This document shows positions 18,248 through 26,742 of a DNA stretch of 64,000 nucleotides, piece after piece. Each line of letters opens with the position of its first letter. Within the stretch, counting starts at the first letter, position 1. Made by a program: the position numbers and the translations under genes. The notes under the pieces were generated by a model, which had not been told where the DNA came from, made no database searches, and saw nothing but the letters and a program-made list of their open reading frames with translations. Source of the DNA: Candidatus Binatia bacterium (GTDB lineage Bacteria > Desulfobacterota > Binatia > UBA12015); assembly GCA_029243485.1 (NCBI GenBank), contig JAQWRY010000028.1, positions 205,200 to 269,199 on the forward strand, written 5' to 3'.

Positions 18248-18523
18248 TCATCCGGCTTCGCCGATGAGCATCCACGCTCCGATCGCGATGAAGCTGACCG
18301 CCGCAATCCGTTGCAGGACTTCGGGGGACACCCACCGCGTGACGACGCTCCCCCCGAGGACCCCGAGCAGCGTCACTGCCACCAGGGCCAGGCTCGCGCC
18401 GAGGAACACGGCCCCCGGCGCGCCGGTCCGCGCGACCATGGTGACCGTCGCGAGTTGGGTCTTGTCGCCGATCTCTGCGAGGAATATCAGTCCGAAGGTC
18501 GAGAGGGTCGTGTTCCAGTCCAT
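18248..18523 (-). CDS. GDT1/TMEM165 (UPF0016) family membrane protein, single-domain
   Basis: 91 residues with three hydrophobic segments and the family motif E-x-G-D-K-[ST] (FLAEIGDKTQLAT) near residue 17. UPF0016 proteins are cation (Ca2+/Mn2+) exchangers; most carry two copies of the motif in about 190 residues. This one has a single copy and would need to work as an oligomer, an arrangement known for short bacterial members. ATG 18523 chosen. It follows the alpha/beta hydrolase gene by 11 nt on the same strand and is probably cotranscribed. Confidence 0.8.
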   Translation of the reverse strand: MDWNTTLSTFGLIFLAEIGDKTQLATVTMVARTGAPGAVFLGASLALVAVTLLGVLGGSVVTRWVSPEVLQRIAAVSFIAIGAWMLIGEAG

Positions 18524-18534
18524 GGGACCGGGTT

Positions 18535-19605
18535 CTATGGGGCCGGAGCCGCAATCGGAAGCACGCGGTCGATCAACGCCCGCTGGAACTCGTAGGGAGC
18601 CTCGATCGGCACGAAGTGTCCTGCATTCTCGAACCAGACCAGCTCGATCTCGGGTGCGGAGAGCTGGGCCGCCCAGTCCTCCACGAGGGGAGTGGGCGTG
18701 TTCCAGTCGTGGCGACCGTTGAAGAAAAATACCGGCACCTCGAGCCGAGGGATCTGCGTGCGTAGGTTGGTCTTCTCGACCTCGGGCCAGAGGGTCGCGA
18801 GGCTCCGTTCCATGCAGCTCAGGTACGAGAGGCGGTTGGCCAGCGTGTACTCCCGGCCGAAGAACAGCGAGGGCAGAACCGTCTTCGCTTGATCGACGGC
18901 GTAGATGCTGCCCCGGTAGCGGTGGAGGATTTCGCGCTGGGTCCGCAGCTGGTCGTTGTCGGCGTACGGGGGCGCGATTTGTGCGAGCGCGGCGAGGGCC
19001 TCGGTGTCCTCCCGGCGTTTCGCTTCCTTCTCGACCCACGCATACGATAGCTCTTCGTTCTGCCGGCCGTCCACGAGCTGACCGACGCCGATGTAGGCGT
19101 GGTAGAGATCCGGGCGGCGTTGCGCGGCGAGAGCGCCGACGAGGCTTCCCCAGGAGTGACCCAGGAGGAAGATCTTGCCGTCGTCCCCGAAGCGCGCCGC
19201 GAGGATCTCGCTCAGCTCGATGGTCTCGGTGACGATACCGTCGAGGCTGATCGTGTCCCACTCGGCGCCTTCGCATGACGCGCCTGCGCCGCTCTGATCC
19301 CAGTGGACGACGACGAACTCGTCCTCGAGCAGCTCCGAGTAGGTGCGGGCGATCGGAAGGTGTCCGGTGCCGGGCCCGCCGTGGACGTAGAGGAGGACCG
19401 GCGCCGCGGTATCCCGGCCGCGCACGAGGATCGCTTGCTCGACGCCGCCGAGGTGCACCCGTTCGATTGTCGCGATAGAGCTCGGTCCGTCGATGGCCGG
19501 GGTCGACGGTGGGAGGAGTGCCCAGATCACGAGCGCGACCGCGAGGCCGGCCACGAGAAGGCCGACCCCCTGAGCGATTCGTTTGAGAAGCTTCATCGGG
19601 CTCAC
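18535..19605 (-). CDS. Membrane-anchored alpha/beta hydrolase (proline iminopeptidase-like)
   Basis: 356 residues. An N-terminal hydrophobic segment (about residues 14-30) suggests an anchor or uncleaved signal. The hydrolase core follows with the oxyanion-hole motif HGGPGTG near residue 75, the nucleophile elbow GHSWGS, an Asp region (NGRHDWNTP) and the catalytic His (ENAGHF). HGGPG plus GHSWG is characteristic of the prolyl aminopeptidase/S33 group; substrate not determinable. ATG 19596 is an alternative start. Adjacent genes: GDT1 downstream, an NAD(P)-dependent dehydrogenase upstream. Confidence 0.85.
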   Translation of the reverse strand: MSPMKLLKRIAQGVGLLVAGLAVALVIWALLPPSTPAIDGPSSIATIERVHLGGVEQAILVRGRDTAAPVLLYVHGGPGTGHLPIARTYSELLEDEFVVVHWDQSGAGASCEGAEWDTISLDGIVTETIELSEILAARFGDDGKIFLLGHSWGSLVGALAAQRRPDLYHAYIGVGQLVDGRQNEELSYAWVEKEAKRREDTEALAALAQIAPPYADNDQLRTQREILHRYRGSIYAVDQAKTVLPSLFFGREYTLANRLSYLSCMERSLATLWPEVEKTNLRTQIPRLEVPVFFFNGRHDWNTPTPLVEDWAAQLSAPEIELVWFENAGHFVPIEAPYEFQRALIDRVLPIAAPAP

Positions 19606-19660
19606 TCGTTCGAGGGGCGCTTCCTCGCACGTCTACTGGGCGCGGTCGCCCGCCCGGGGC

Positions 19661-20737
19661 TCAGCGTTCGACCGAGTGTGTCCCCATGCAGCCCGTGATC
19701 ATCGGAAGATCGAGATAGGTCTTGATCCCCGGATCGTGGGCTTCGCAGACGAGGGGCACCGCGTTCACCAGGTGGTATCCGGTGGTGGAGAGTCCTTCCT
19801 TTACGCGCTGTTCCTGTGGCATGCCGGGCGGGAAGTCTACGTCGATGACCAGGTTCGGATCGCCCTCGATGTTGATGCGCCAGCCCGACGAGCGGGGCAG
19901 GTCGTACTTCGATTCGAGCCGGTTCTGCTCGAAATCGTCCATGTACCAGATCTGTTCCTGGACGATCTCCGTTCCCTCTTTGGTCGTGCCGACGTGCTTG
20001 TAGTGGTTCAGCGCGATCGTTCCCTTCTCGATGATGCCGACCGCCGTCTCGATGTCTTCCTTCGCGAGGATCCAGTCGTTGAAGCCTTCGTAAGACACGA
20101 CCTCGGAGCCGAGGCCCTCTGCGATCATGTCGATGGGCTCGTGCCAGCTGTTCGCGAGGTGCTCGAAGATCGGATTGTTCTCCGCTTCCTTCGGAGTCTT
20201 GCCGAGGTTCATCACTTCGCGAATGACCCCGGGGGATTGGTAGGCGCGGCAGTCCCCGCACTCGGTCATCGTGATGCGGTCGATCCGATTGCACCAACCG
20301 GAGAACGTCAGCGGGAAGCGCTCGGCGATGCCGCCGGGGTTGCAGCCGGACGCGTGGAAGTTGGCACCGCCTTTCTTGCAGGCTTCGGTAATCTGCGCTG
20401 CCGAGCTCGGGTTCTGAATGAAGGGGAACCAGTAGGGGCAGGGCGTCACCACGTGCTTGCCGGCTTCGAGGAGTCGACACATTTCGTCGAGGTCCCAGGG
20501 CATCGGGCAGTAGAGGATACAGTCCGACTCGAGTGCGAGGATAGCGTCCACGTCGCGGGTGGCGAGGATGCCGGTCTTGTCGATGCCGACGATGTCGCCG
20601 GCGTCCTTGCCTTCCTTCTCCTCGCTGTAGACCTTCACTCCGACGAGCTCGAGGCGGGGATGACGGACGGTGGCGCGGAGCGCGGCGCTGCCCACGACAC
20701 CGGTCGCCCACTGGATAACCTTATACGTCTGACTCAT
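19661..20737 (-). CDS. DapB-like NAD(P)-dependent oxidoreductase (diaminopentanoate-dehydrogenase-like)
   Basis: 358 residues. The N-terminal Rossmann fold is YKVIQWATGVVGSAALR, matching the 'dihydrodipicolinate reductase N-terminal' family that includes 2,4-diaminopentanoate dehydrogenase and many uncharacterised actinobacterial and proteobacterial proteins. SGCNPGG in the middle is the conserved catalytic-region block of this clade. True DapB has about 250-270 residues, so lysine biosynthesis is unlikely. It is the first gene of a likely catabolic set with the DDN-type reductase, Zn-alcohol dehydrogenase and amidohydrolase on the same strand. Confidence 0.75.
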   Translation of the reverse strand: MSQTYKVIQWATGVVGSAALRATVRHPRLELVGVKVYSEEKEGKDAGDIVGIDKTGILATRDVDAILALESDCILYCPMPWDLDEMCRLLEAGKHVVTPCPYWFPFIQNPSSAAQITEACKKGGANFHASGCNPGGIAERFPLTFSGWCNRIDRITMTECGDCRAYQSPGVIREVMNLGKTPKEAENNPIFEHLANSWHEPIDMIAEGLGSEVVSYEGFNDWILAKEDIETAVGIIEKGTIALNHYKHVGTTKEGTEIVQEQIWYMDDFEQNRLESKYDLPRSSGWRINIEGDPNLVIDVDFPPGMPQEQRVKEGLSTTGYHLVNAVPLVCEAHDPGIKTYLDLPMITGCMGTHSVER

Positions 20738-20770
20738 CGGGATCTCCTACTTGCTGGTTGAAATGCTGGT

Positions 20771-21238
20771 TCAGGATTCGAGGCGTCGTAGTCGGTAGAC
20801 GCGAATGTTTCGTTCGGTTCTGGTTTCGTAGATCACCATTTGGGGGATGGCCTGCTTTACGTCATCCCAGATACGGTCCTTCTCCTGATCGGTCAGAGCC
20901 TCGGCCCGAGCGGTGAACCTCTCGCCGACCGCCTGAACCCGAACCTCGGGATTCGCTTCGATGTTGTACCTCCAGGCGGGGTGTTTCTTCTGTCCCATCG
21001 CGCTGGCGACCACGTGGAGGTCGCCAGCGTGTTCCACGGACGCGAGGTGGACGGAGTGGGGCCGCCCCGACCGGCGGCCCAGGGTCGTGAGGGTCACCAT
21101 CGGCATCGTCGGCGGGCCGAACGTCGTAAGGCGCCCGTTTGTCGCCTTGAATAGCACGGGGTCCAAGCGTGCCGCGACGTTCCTGATCCACCACGTGAAA
21201 GCGGGGGAGGTCGAAACCTTGACGATTCGGTCATCCAT
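20771..21238 (-). CDS. F420/deazaflavin-dependent nitroreductase-family (DDN) protein
   Basis: 155 residues of the split-barrel DDN family: LFKATNGRLTTFG, LTTLGRRSGRPHSV, VASAMGQKKHPAWRYNIEAN and a C-terminal block ETRTERNIRVYRL. The GxKSGxxR-like loop and the HPAWxxNLxANP motif mark deazaflavin (F420) binding in this family. It is a close paralogue of the gene at 57932-58483, sharing the same motif order. It sits 10 nt after the Zn-alcohol dehydrogenase gene. It implies that the host makes or uses F420, which this window does not show. Confidence 0.85.
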   Translation of the reverse strand: MDDRIVKVSTSPAFTWWIRNVAARLDPVLFKATNGRLTTFGPPTMPMVTLTTLGRRSGRPHSVHLASVEHAGDLHVVASAMGQKKHPAWRYNIEANPEVRVQAVGERFTARAEALTDQEKDRIWDDVKQAIPQMVIYETRTERNIRVYRLRRLES

Positions 21239-21248
21239 AGCAGTGCTC

Positions 21249-22337
21249 TCAGTCGTAGACGATGACCTGCCGGGCGACCTGCCCGCTGCGCATCTTGTCG
21301 AACGCGTCGTTCACCTGTTCGAGCGGGATGCGCGACGAGATCATCTCGTCGAGGTGCAAGCGGCCGTCGAGATAGAACTCGATATACTTCGGCATGTCGA
21401 AGCGGAACCGGTTCGAGCCCATAAACGAGCCGGTAATCTTCTTCTCCTGAAGCGTGAGGTCCGCGGCGGAGAAGGCCACCATCTCGGTCATCGGCACGAC
21501 GCCGACGAGAACTGTCGTGCCTCCGCGTCCGGTCATCGCGATGGCCTGCTGCACGGTGGGCACGAGGCCGATGCACTCGAACACGAAATCGGCGCCGCCG
21601 CCGGTGAGTTCATGCACGGCCGCGACGGCGTCCTCCTCTTTCGCATTCACGGTGTGGGATGCGCCGAACGCCTTTGCGATCTCGAACTTCCATGGCTGAG
21701 CGTCGATCGCGATGATCTTGCCGGCTCCAACGATGCGGGCACCCTGGAGCGCGGCGAGTCCGACACCGCCGAGGCCGATGATGACGACGCTCGCGCCGGC
21801 GGGGATGTTGACCGTGTTGAGTGCGGCACCGAGGCCGGTGGTGACCCCACAGCCGATCAAGGAGGCGCGGTCCAGCGGCATGTCGTCGCGGATCTTCACG
21901 AGCGACCGCTCTGGACACAGCATCTTCTCGGCGAAGGAGGAGAGGTTGGCGAACTGGCCGAGCGGCGAGCCGTCGCCGGCGGTGAGCCGCGGCGCGGAAC
22001 CCTCCTGTCGGCCCAGGAACTGCGTCAGACAGAGATAGGGTCGACCTTCCGTGCAGAACTTGCAGACGCCGCACCAGCTGTTCAGGCAGCCGATCACGTG
22101 GTCCCCCGGAGCGAAGTCGGTCACGCCGGCGCCGACCTCCTCGACGATTCCGGCCGGCTCGTGCCCGAGGATGCAGGGCGGCGGGAAGGGGAGGCCGCCT
22201 TCGATCACCGTCAGGTCACTGTGGCAGATCCCCGATGCGGCGGTCTTGAGGAGGACTTCGCCCGGGCCGGGGCTGTCGATTTGAACGTCTTCGATCTCGA
22301 GAGGGGCGTTGTTCGCCCGCATGACGGCTGCCTTCAT
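21249..22337 (-). CDS. Zn-dependent alcohol dehydrogenase (MDR superfamily)
   Basis: 362 residues. Catalytic zinc ligands: GICHSD (Cys), GHEPAG (His-Glu) and the later GCGVTTG (Cys). The structural zinc lobe has NSWCGVCKFCTEGRPYLC with four Cys. The Rossmann motif is GLGGVGLAALQG. The pattern resembles the class III/benzyl-alcohol type dehydrogenases of mycobacteria and deltaproteobacteria. It lies in the same-strand run with the DDN protein and amidohydrolase. A second enzyme of this family is at 46981-48084. Oxidation of a medium-chain or aromatic alcohol is likely; exact substrate unknown. Confidence 0.9.
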   Translation of the reverse strand: MKAAVMRANNAPLEIEDVQIDSPGPGEVLLKTAASGICHSDLTVIEGGLPFPPPCILGHEPAGIVEEVGAGVTDFAPGDHVIGCLNSWCGVCKFCTEGRPYLCLTQFLGRQEGSAPRLTAGDGSPLGQFANLSSFAEKMLCPERSLVKIRDDMPLDRASLIGCGVTTGLGAALNTVNIPAGASVVIIGLGGVGLAALQGARIVGAGKIIAIDAQPWKFEIAKAFGASHTVNAKEEDAVAAVHELTGGGADFVFECIGLVPTVQQAIAMTGRGGTTVLVGVVPMTEMVAFSAADLTLQEKKITGSFMGSNRFRFDMPKYIEFYLDGRLHLDEMISSRIPLEQVNDAFDKMRSGQVARQVIVYD

Positions 22338-22410
22338 GGTGTGATCCTTTCGCTACTGGTTCGGTATCTAGTGCACCGCCGTCGACAACGCGTCAACGGT
22401 GATGGACTCG

Positions 22411-23514
22411 CTAGCGGTTTGGCGAGGTTTTCAAATCGAACCCATCCGGGGTGGCAAGGCCGTATAGATTCACTGTGTTACGCCAGGTCATGTCATCGGT
22501 AGAGTCCTGGGGTACGCCGGCGAACTGCGTCTCCAGGACCTCCCGTGACTTCGGGTACGTGCCCTCGGGGTGCGGATAGTCAGAGCCCCAGAAGAGGCAC
22601 GCATCGCCGGTCGTCGCTCGGTTCGTGATTCCGACGGCGTCGCGTTGGAACGTGACGCCGCCCTGCCGACGGAAGTACGCACTGGGTAGCTCGGCGAGCT
22701 TCGGCTTCACGAACATCTCGTGCTCGAGATAGGCCTCATCCATCGCATCGAGGGCCCACGCGAGCCAGCCGGCACCGCATTCCACCATCATCACGCGGAG
22801 CTTGGGGTGTCGTTCGAGCACGCCGGACGCGCAGAGGAGCGTCGCCGTTTCGATGGGACCGGAGAGCGTGACGACATAATTCGTGACGGCGCCGCCGGGC
22901 CCTCGGACCGGTGCCTGGTGACGACCGGAGCCGGCGTGAAAGGAGAGACTTATGCCGAGCCCCGCCGCGGTCTCCCAGAGCGGTTCCCACTCGGGAAGGT
23001 TGTACGGCAGCGCGTCGGAATGGGCTGGAAGGAGCCCCGCCACGACCCCGCGCGGTGCGAGGCGTTCGAGTTCTCGGGCGCAGACGTCGGGCTGCGCGGA
23101 CGGGAGCATCGCGACGGGTACGAAGTGCGGGTCCTGAAATGCGTCCACGAGCCAGTCGTTGTAGACCTCGCATACGGCGGTCTGGAGGAGCCGGTCTTCG
23201 ATGGAATAGGCCGTGAAGAAGGCGATCGTGGGGTAGAGCACTTCTCCGGACACGCCGTCGCTCGCCAAGGCCTCGAGGCGGGACGCCGGTTCGTTCTGGC
23301 CCCACGCGGCGAGGTCGGCGAGGCTCCCCTCGGCCATGCCGTCGGGTGCTTTCGCGAGCTTCCGGAGCAACCGGTTCTCGACGACCATCGAGATCATGCC
23401 CTCGCGGACTTCGACGCGGGGGCCCTGTTCGCGCAGGGAGGGGGTCAGGTTGGCGCTCCACAGGTCCGCGGGTTCGCTGATGTGGCCGTCGGCGGAGATG
23501 GCTAGTCGGATCAT
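22411..23514 (-). CDS. Metal-dependent amidohydrolase-family protein (amidohydrolase 2)
   Basis: 367 residues of the TIM-barrel amidohydrolase_2 family. Visible: the N-terminal ADGHISEP (degenerate H-x-H start, here D-G-H), SFHAGSGRH in the middle with a metal-ligand His, and FWGSDYPHPEGTYP near the C-terminus with the catalytic Asp. This clade is abundant in alkane- and steroid-degrading bacteria, where most members are uncharacterised and include decarboxylases. It is flanked by the Zn-alcohol dehydrogenase (73 nt downstream) and the MetX-MetW gene (9 nt upstream). Confidence 0.85.
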   Translation of the reverse strand: MIRLAISADGHISEPADLWSANLTPSLREQGPRVEVREGMISMVVENRLLRKLAKAPDGMAEGSLADLAAWGQNEPASRLEALASDGVSGEVLYPTIAFFTAYSIEDRLLQTAVCEVYNDWLVDAFQDPHFVPVAMLPSAQPDVCARELERLAPRGVVAGLLPAHSDALPYNLPEWEPLWETAAGLGISLSFHAGSGRHQAPVRGPGGAVTNYVVTLSGPIETATLLCASGVLERHPKLRVMMVECGAGWLAWALDAMDEAYLEHEMFVKPKLAELPSAYFRRQGGVTFQRDAVGITNRATTGDACLFWGSDYPHPEGTYPKSREVLETQFAGVPQDSTDDMTWRNTVNLYGLATPDGFDLKTSPNR

Positions 23515-23523
23515 TTCAGTTCC

Positions 23524-25320
23524 TCATCGGGTGAGTGCGACGACCGCGATGTCGGCGTTGAGGTTGGGGTCGGTTTCGATCTCGCGGCCGGATTTCGAAT
23601 CGACGTAAATGGCTTCCACGATGCGAATGTTCCTTCCCTCGCAGAGTTCCTGGAAGTCGAGGATCGAAGGGAAGCGTCGGTTCGGGGTGTCGTGCCAGTC
23701 GTACGCGTACAGGCCTTCTTCCTTGGGGAGCCGGCCTTGCTTCATGAACATGTCGCGCAGCGGCGCATGCGCGAAGTTTGGAAAGCTCACGATCGCGCGC
23801 CCGCCGATCCGAACGAGTTCGTCGAGGACACCGGCGACATCGACGATCGATTGTAGGGTCTGCGAGAGCAGGGCGACATCGAACCTCTGGTTCGGCACCG
23901 CCGCGATCCCCTGATCGACGTCGGCGTGGATGACGTCCAGGCCGCGGGCGATGCACTTGGCTACCTCGCGCTGATCACGTTCGACGCCGAGGAGCGAGGT
24001 GTGGCCCCGCTCGCGCAGGATGGATAGGAGTTCGCCGTCGCCGCAGCCGAGGTCCACGACGCTCGCCCCGCGGGGTAGGAGGCGCAGGATCATCTCGTAG
24101 TCGAGTCGGTCCGCGTAGAAGATGCTGGTCGGCTCCTCGACCCGCCGCTCATCCGGGCTGGACGTGGGCGTTACAGCTGCTGGCTCGCTTGCGAGGAACG
24201 AGGCCACCATGCGACCGCCCAACTCCATGGGCTGCGGGAGGAGGAACGAGTCGTGACCGGCGGGGCTGGTGATCTCGCAGCTGCTCACGGACTTGGATTG
24301 GCCGACCAGGGTGTCGCTTAGCTGCCGGGATGCAGAGGGAGGGTACAGCCAATCGCTGGAGAAGCTGAGGAACAGCCAGCGGCACGTCGACGGGGCCAGG
24401 CGTGCCTGCCTCGTCTCTTGTGTGTCGCCGAGGTCGAACAGGTCCATTGCGGTGGAGAGCGTGATGTAGCTGTTGGCGTCGAATCGTTCGACGAATCGAT
24501 CGCCCTGGTGGGCGAGGTACGAGCCGACCGAGAAGGTGCTCTCGAATGCGCTGTCGACGGCGCGCGGCTGCAGGCGGGTGGGGTCGAACTTGGCCCGCAT
24601 GGACTCGTCGGAGAGATACGTGATGTGTGCGAGCATCCGAGCGAGAGCGAGACCGGCTTCGGGTGCTTCGGAACCGTAGTACTGGCCCTCGGCGAAGTTT
24701 GCGTCCTGGCGGATTGCGTTTCGCCCTACGATGTCGAAGGCGATTCCCTGGCTGCTGAGGCGGGGGGCCGCGGCGATCACGATCGCGGACGCGACCCGGT
24801 CGGGGTGGCCGGCCGCCCAGGTGAGTGCCTGCAAGCCCCCGAGGGATCCGCCGACGACGCAGCGGAGCCGCTCGACTCCGAGGGAGTCGACGAGCTGGCG
24901 TTGGAGCTCGACCATGTCGGCTACGGTGATGACAGGGAAGTCGGCGCCGTACGGGCGGCCCGAGGCCGGGTCCACGAAGTTCGGGCCCGTGGTCCCTCGG
25001 CAACCGCCGAGGACATTCGCGCAGATCACGAAGTACCGCGACGTGTCGATCGGCTTCCCGGGCCCGACGAGGAGGTCCCACCAGCCGGGATCGTCGTCCG
25101 CATGGTGACGCGCGACGTGGGAGTCGCCGCTCACGGCGTGGCAGATCAGGACCGCGTTGTCGGCCGTAGGATTGAGAGTGCCCCAGGTCTCGAAACACAC
25201 GCTCGGCTCCGGTAGCCGAGCGCCGTTCTCGAGTTCGAGCGTATCGTTCGATGTCCACGTCTGCGCGTGGCGAAGCGGCTTCGCGTTGCGGAGATCGTCA
25301 GAGCTGGTGGACGGGTTCAA
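23524..25320 (-). CDS. metXW: Homoserine O-acetyltransferase fused to MetW
   Basis: 598 residues in one frame. Residues about 1-375 are MetX: alpha/beta hydrolase core with GGCRGTTGP, nucleophile Ser at about 159 in VVGGSLGGLQALTWA, the Asp region SSDWLYPP and the catalytic His in SPAGHDSF. After a short Ser/Pro/Glu linker, residues about 400-598 are MetW, a class I methyltransferase fold with VVDLGCGDGELL, DQGIA and SFPNFAHAPLR. metX and metW are normally separate adjacent genes, so this is a true in-frame fusion. MetX makes O-acetylhomoserine (or O-succinylhomoserine), and MetW activates MetX in several proteobacteria. metY is directly upstream (13 nt). Confidence 0.92.
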   Translation of the reverse strand: MNPSTSSDDLRNAKPLRHAQTWTSNDTLELENGARLPEPSVCFETWGTLNPTADNAVLICHAVSGDSHVARHHADDDPGWWDLLVGPGKPIDTSRYFVICANVLGGCRGTTGPNFVDPASGRPYGADFPVITVADMVELQRQLVDSLGVERLRCVVGGSLGGLQALTWAAGHPDRVASAIVIAAAPRLSSQGIAFDIVGRNAIRQDANFAEGQYYGSEAPEAGLALARMLAHITYLSDESMRAKFDPTRLQPRAVDSAFESTFSVGSYLAHQGDRFVERFDANSYITLSTAMDLFDLGDTQETRQARLAPSTCRWLFLSFSSDWLYPPSASRQLSDTLVGQSKSVSSCEITSPAGHDSFLLPQPMELGGRMVASFLASEPAAVTPTSSPDERRVEEPTSIFYADRLDYEMILRLLPRGASVVDLGCGDGELLSILRERGHTSLLGVERDQREVAKCIARGLDVIHADVDQGIAAVPNQRFDVALLSQTLQSIVDVAGVLDELVRIGGRAIVSFPNFAHAPLRDMFMKQGRLPKEEGLYAYDWHDTPNRRFPSILDFQELCEGRNIRIVEAIYVDSKSGREIETDPNLNADIAVVALTR

Positions 25321-25333
25321 GGTTGGTCGACCT

Positions 25334-26638
25334 TCAGCGGCTCGCGCGCAGTGCCTGATCCAGATCGGCGATGATGTCGGCGGCGTCCTCGATGCCGACG
25401 GATACGCGTATGTACTCTGGTGTCACGCCGGTCGACGCTTGCTCGTCGGCGGCCAGCTGCGAGTGCGTGGTCGAGGCGGGATGGATGACCAGGGTCTTCG
25501 CGTCACCGATGTTCGCGAGATGACTCGCGAGCTTCACGTTCTCGATGAACTTTTTCCCGGCGTCCTGGCCGCCACGGATTCCGAAGCCGAGAAGCGCACC
25601 GGCACCGTCGGGCAGGTACCGCTTGGCCGCCGCTGCGTGGGGGTGGTCGGGGAGGCCGAGGTAGTTCACCCACTCGACGTCCTCGTGTTTCTCGAGGAAC
25701 TGCGCAACGGCGAGCGCGTTCTCGCAGTGTCGCGGCATCCGTAGGTGTAGGGTCTCGAGGCCCTGGAGTGTGAGGAACGCGCCGAACGGGCTCATGCAGG
25801 CGCCGGTGTCGCGGAGCCAGTGCGTTCGCATGTGCATGATGTACGAGATGTTGCCCATCGGGCGAAGGGCCTCCTCGAAGACCGCTCCGTGGTACGACGG
25901 CGAGGGGCCGCAGACTTCCGGCCACTTCTCAGGGTGGTCGGCCCACGGGAAGTTCGCGCTGTCGATGACCATGCCGCCGATGTGGACGCCGTGGCCGCCG
26001 ATGAACTTCGTCGTCGAGTAGATGACGACGTCGACGCCGTGCTCGATCGGGCGGAGTAGGAGCGGCGTCATGACCGTGTTGTCACACAGAGTCGGGAGAT
26101 TGTGCTGGTGCGCGATGTCCGTGATGGCCTTGAAGTCCGGGACGTCGTTCTTGGGATTGCCGACGCTCTCGAAATAGACGCAGCGCGTGTTCTCATCGAC
26201 GAGGTCGGCGATCTGTTCGGGCTTGTCGGGGTCGAAGAAGCGGGCCTCGATGCCCAGGTTCTTGAACGTCTGGCAGAAGAGGGTCCAGGTGCCTCCGTAG
26301 AGGCTCGTGGAAGATATGAAGTTCTGTCCGGCATGGCAGATGGTGAGAATCGCAGCGGTGATCGCCGCTTGTCCCGACGAGAAGCTGAGTCCCGCCGCGC
26401 CTCCGTCCATGGCCGCGAGACGCTTTTCGAGCACGTCGTTCGTCGGGTTCATGAGGCGGCTGTAGATGTTCCCGAACTCGGTGAGGCCGAAGAGGTTCGC
26501 GGCGTGCTCCGTGTCGTTGAAGACGTAGGAGGTCGTCGCGTAGATGGGGACGGCGCGCGCGTTCGTCGTGGGGTCGGGCTCCTGCCCGGCGTGCACGGCC
26601 ATCGTTCCCATGCTGTGGGGCTTGATCTCTTCGCTCAT
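25334..26638 (-). CDS. metY: O-acetylhomoserine sulfhydrylase (aminocarboxypropyltransferase)
   Basis: 434 residues of the Cys/Met-metabolism PLP family. The N-terminus HAGQEPDPTTNARAVPIYAT is typical for MetY. The PLP lysine is about residue 211 in VVIYSTTKFIGGHG. The length of about 430 separates MetY from the shorter MetB/MetC/MetZ. It converts O-acetylhomoserine plus sulfide to homocysteine, using the product of the MetX-MetW protein encoded 13 nt downstream. An AGGGAG ribosome site precedes ATG 26638. The 104-nt leader was searched for SAM-riboswitch features and none was recognised. Confidence 0.94.
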   Translation of the reverse strand: MSEEIKPHSMGTMAVHAGQEPDPTTNARAVPIYATTSYVFNDTEHAANLFGLTEFGNIYSRLMNPTNDVLEKRLAAMDGGAAGLSFSSGQAAITAAILTICHAGQNFISSTSLYGGTWTLFCQTFKNLGIEARFFDPDKPEQIADLVDENTRCVYFESVGNPKNDVPDFKAITDIAHQHNLPTLCDNTVMTPLLLRPIEHGVDVVIYSTTKFIGGHGVHIGGMVIDSANFPWADHPEKWPEVCGPSPSYHGAVFEEALRPMGNISYIMHMRTHWLRDTGACMSPFGAFLTLQGLETLHLRMPRHCENALAVAQFLEKHEDVEWVNYLGLPDHPHAAAAKRYLPDGAGALLGFGIRGGQDAGKKFIENVKLASHLANIGDAKTLVIHPASTTHSQLAADEQASTGVTPEYIRVSVGIEDAADIIADLDQALRASR

Positions 26639-26742
26639 GGTTCCGTCTCCCTGAAGTTCGAGCCTGCGCGTATCGCGAGGCTACGAACGGCGACTTTATG
26701 GGAACGGGGAGAGACGCCGCAATCGACCCGGGGCGTTCGGTT

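Noticed and set aside
26639..26742. SAM riboswitch upstream of metY
   Set aside because: No SAM-I/II/IV-like conserved core or stem arrangement seen in the 104-nt leader; short and GC-rich only.
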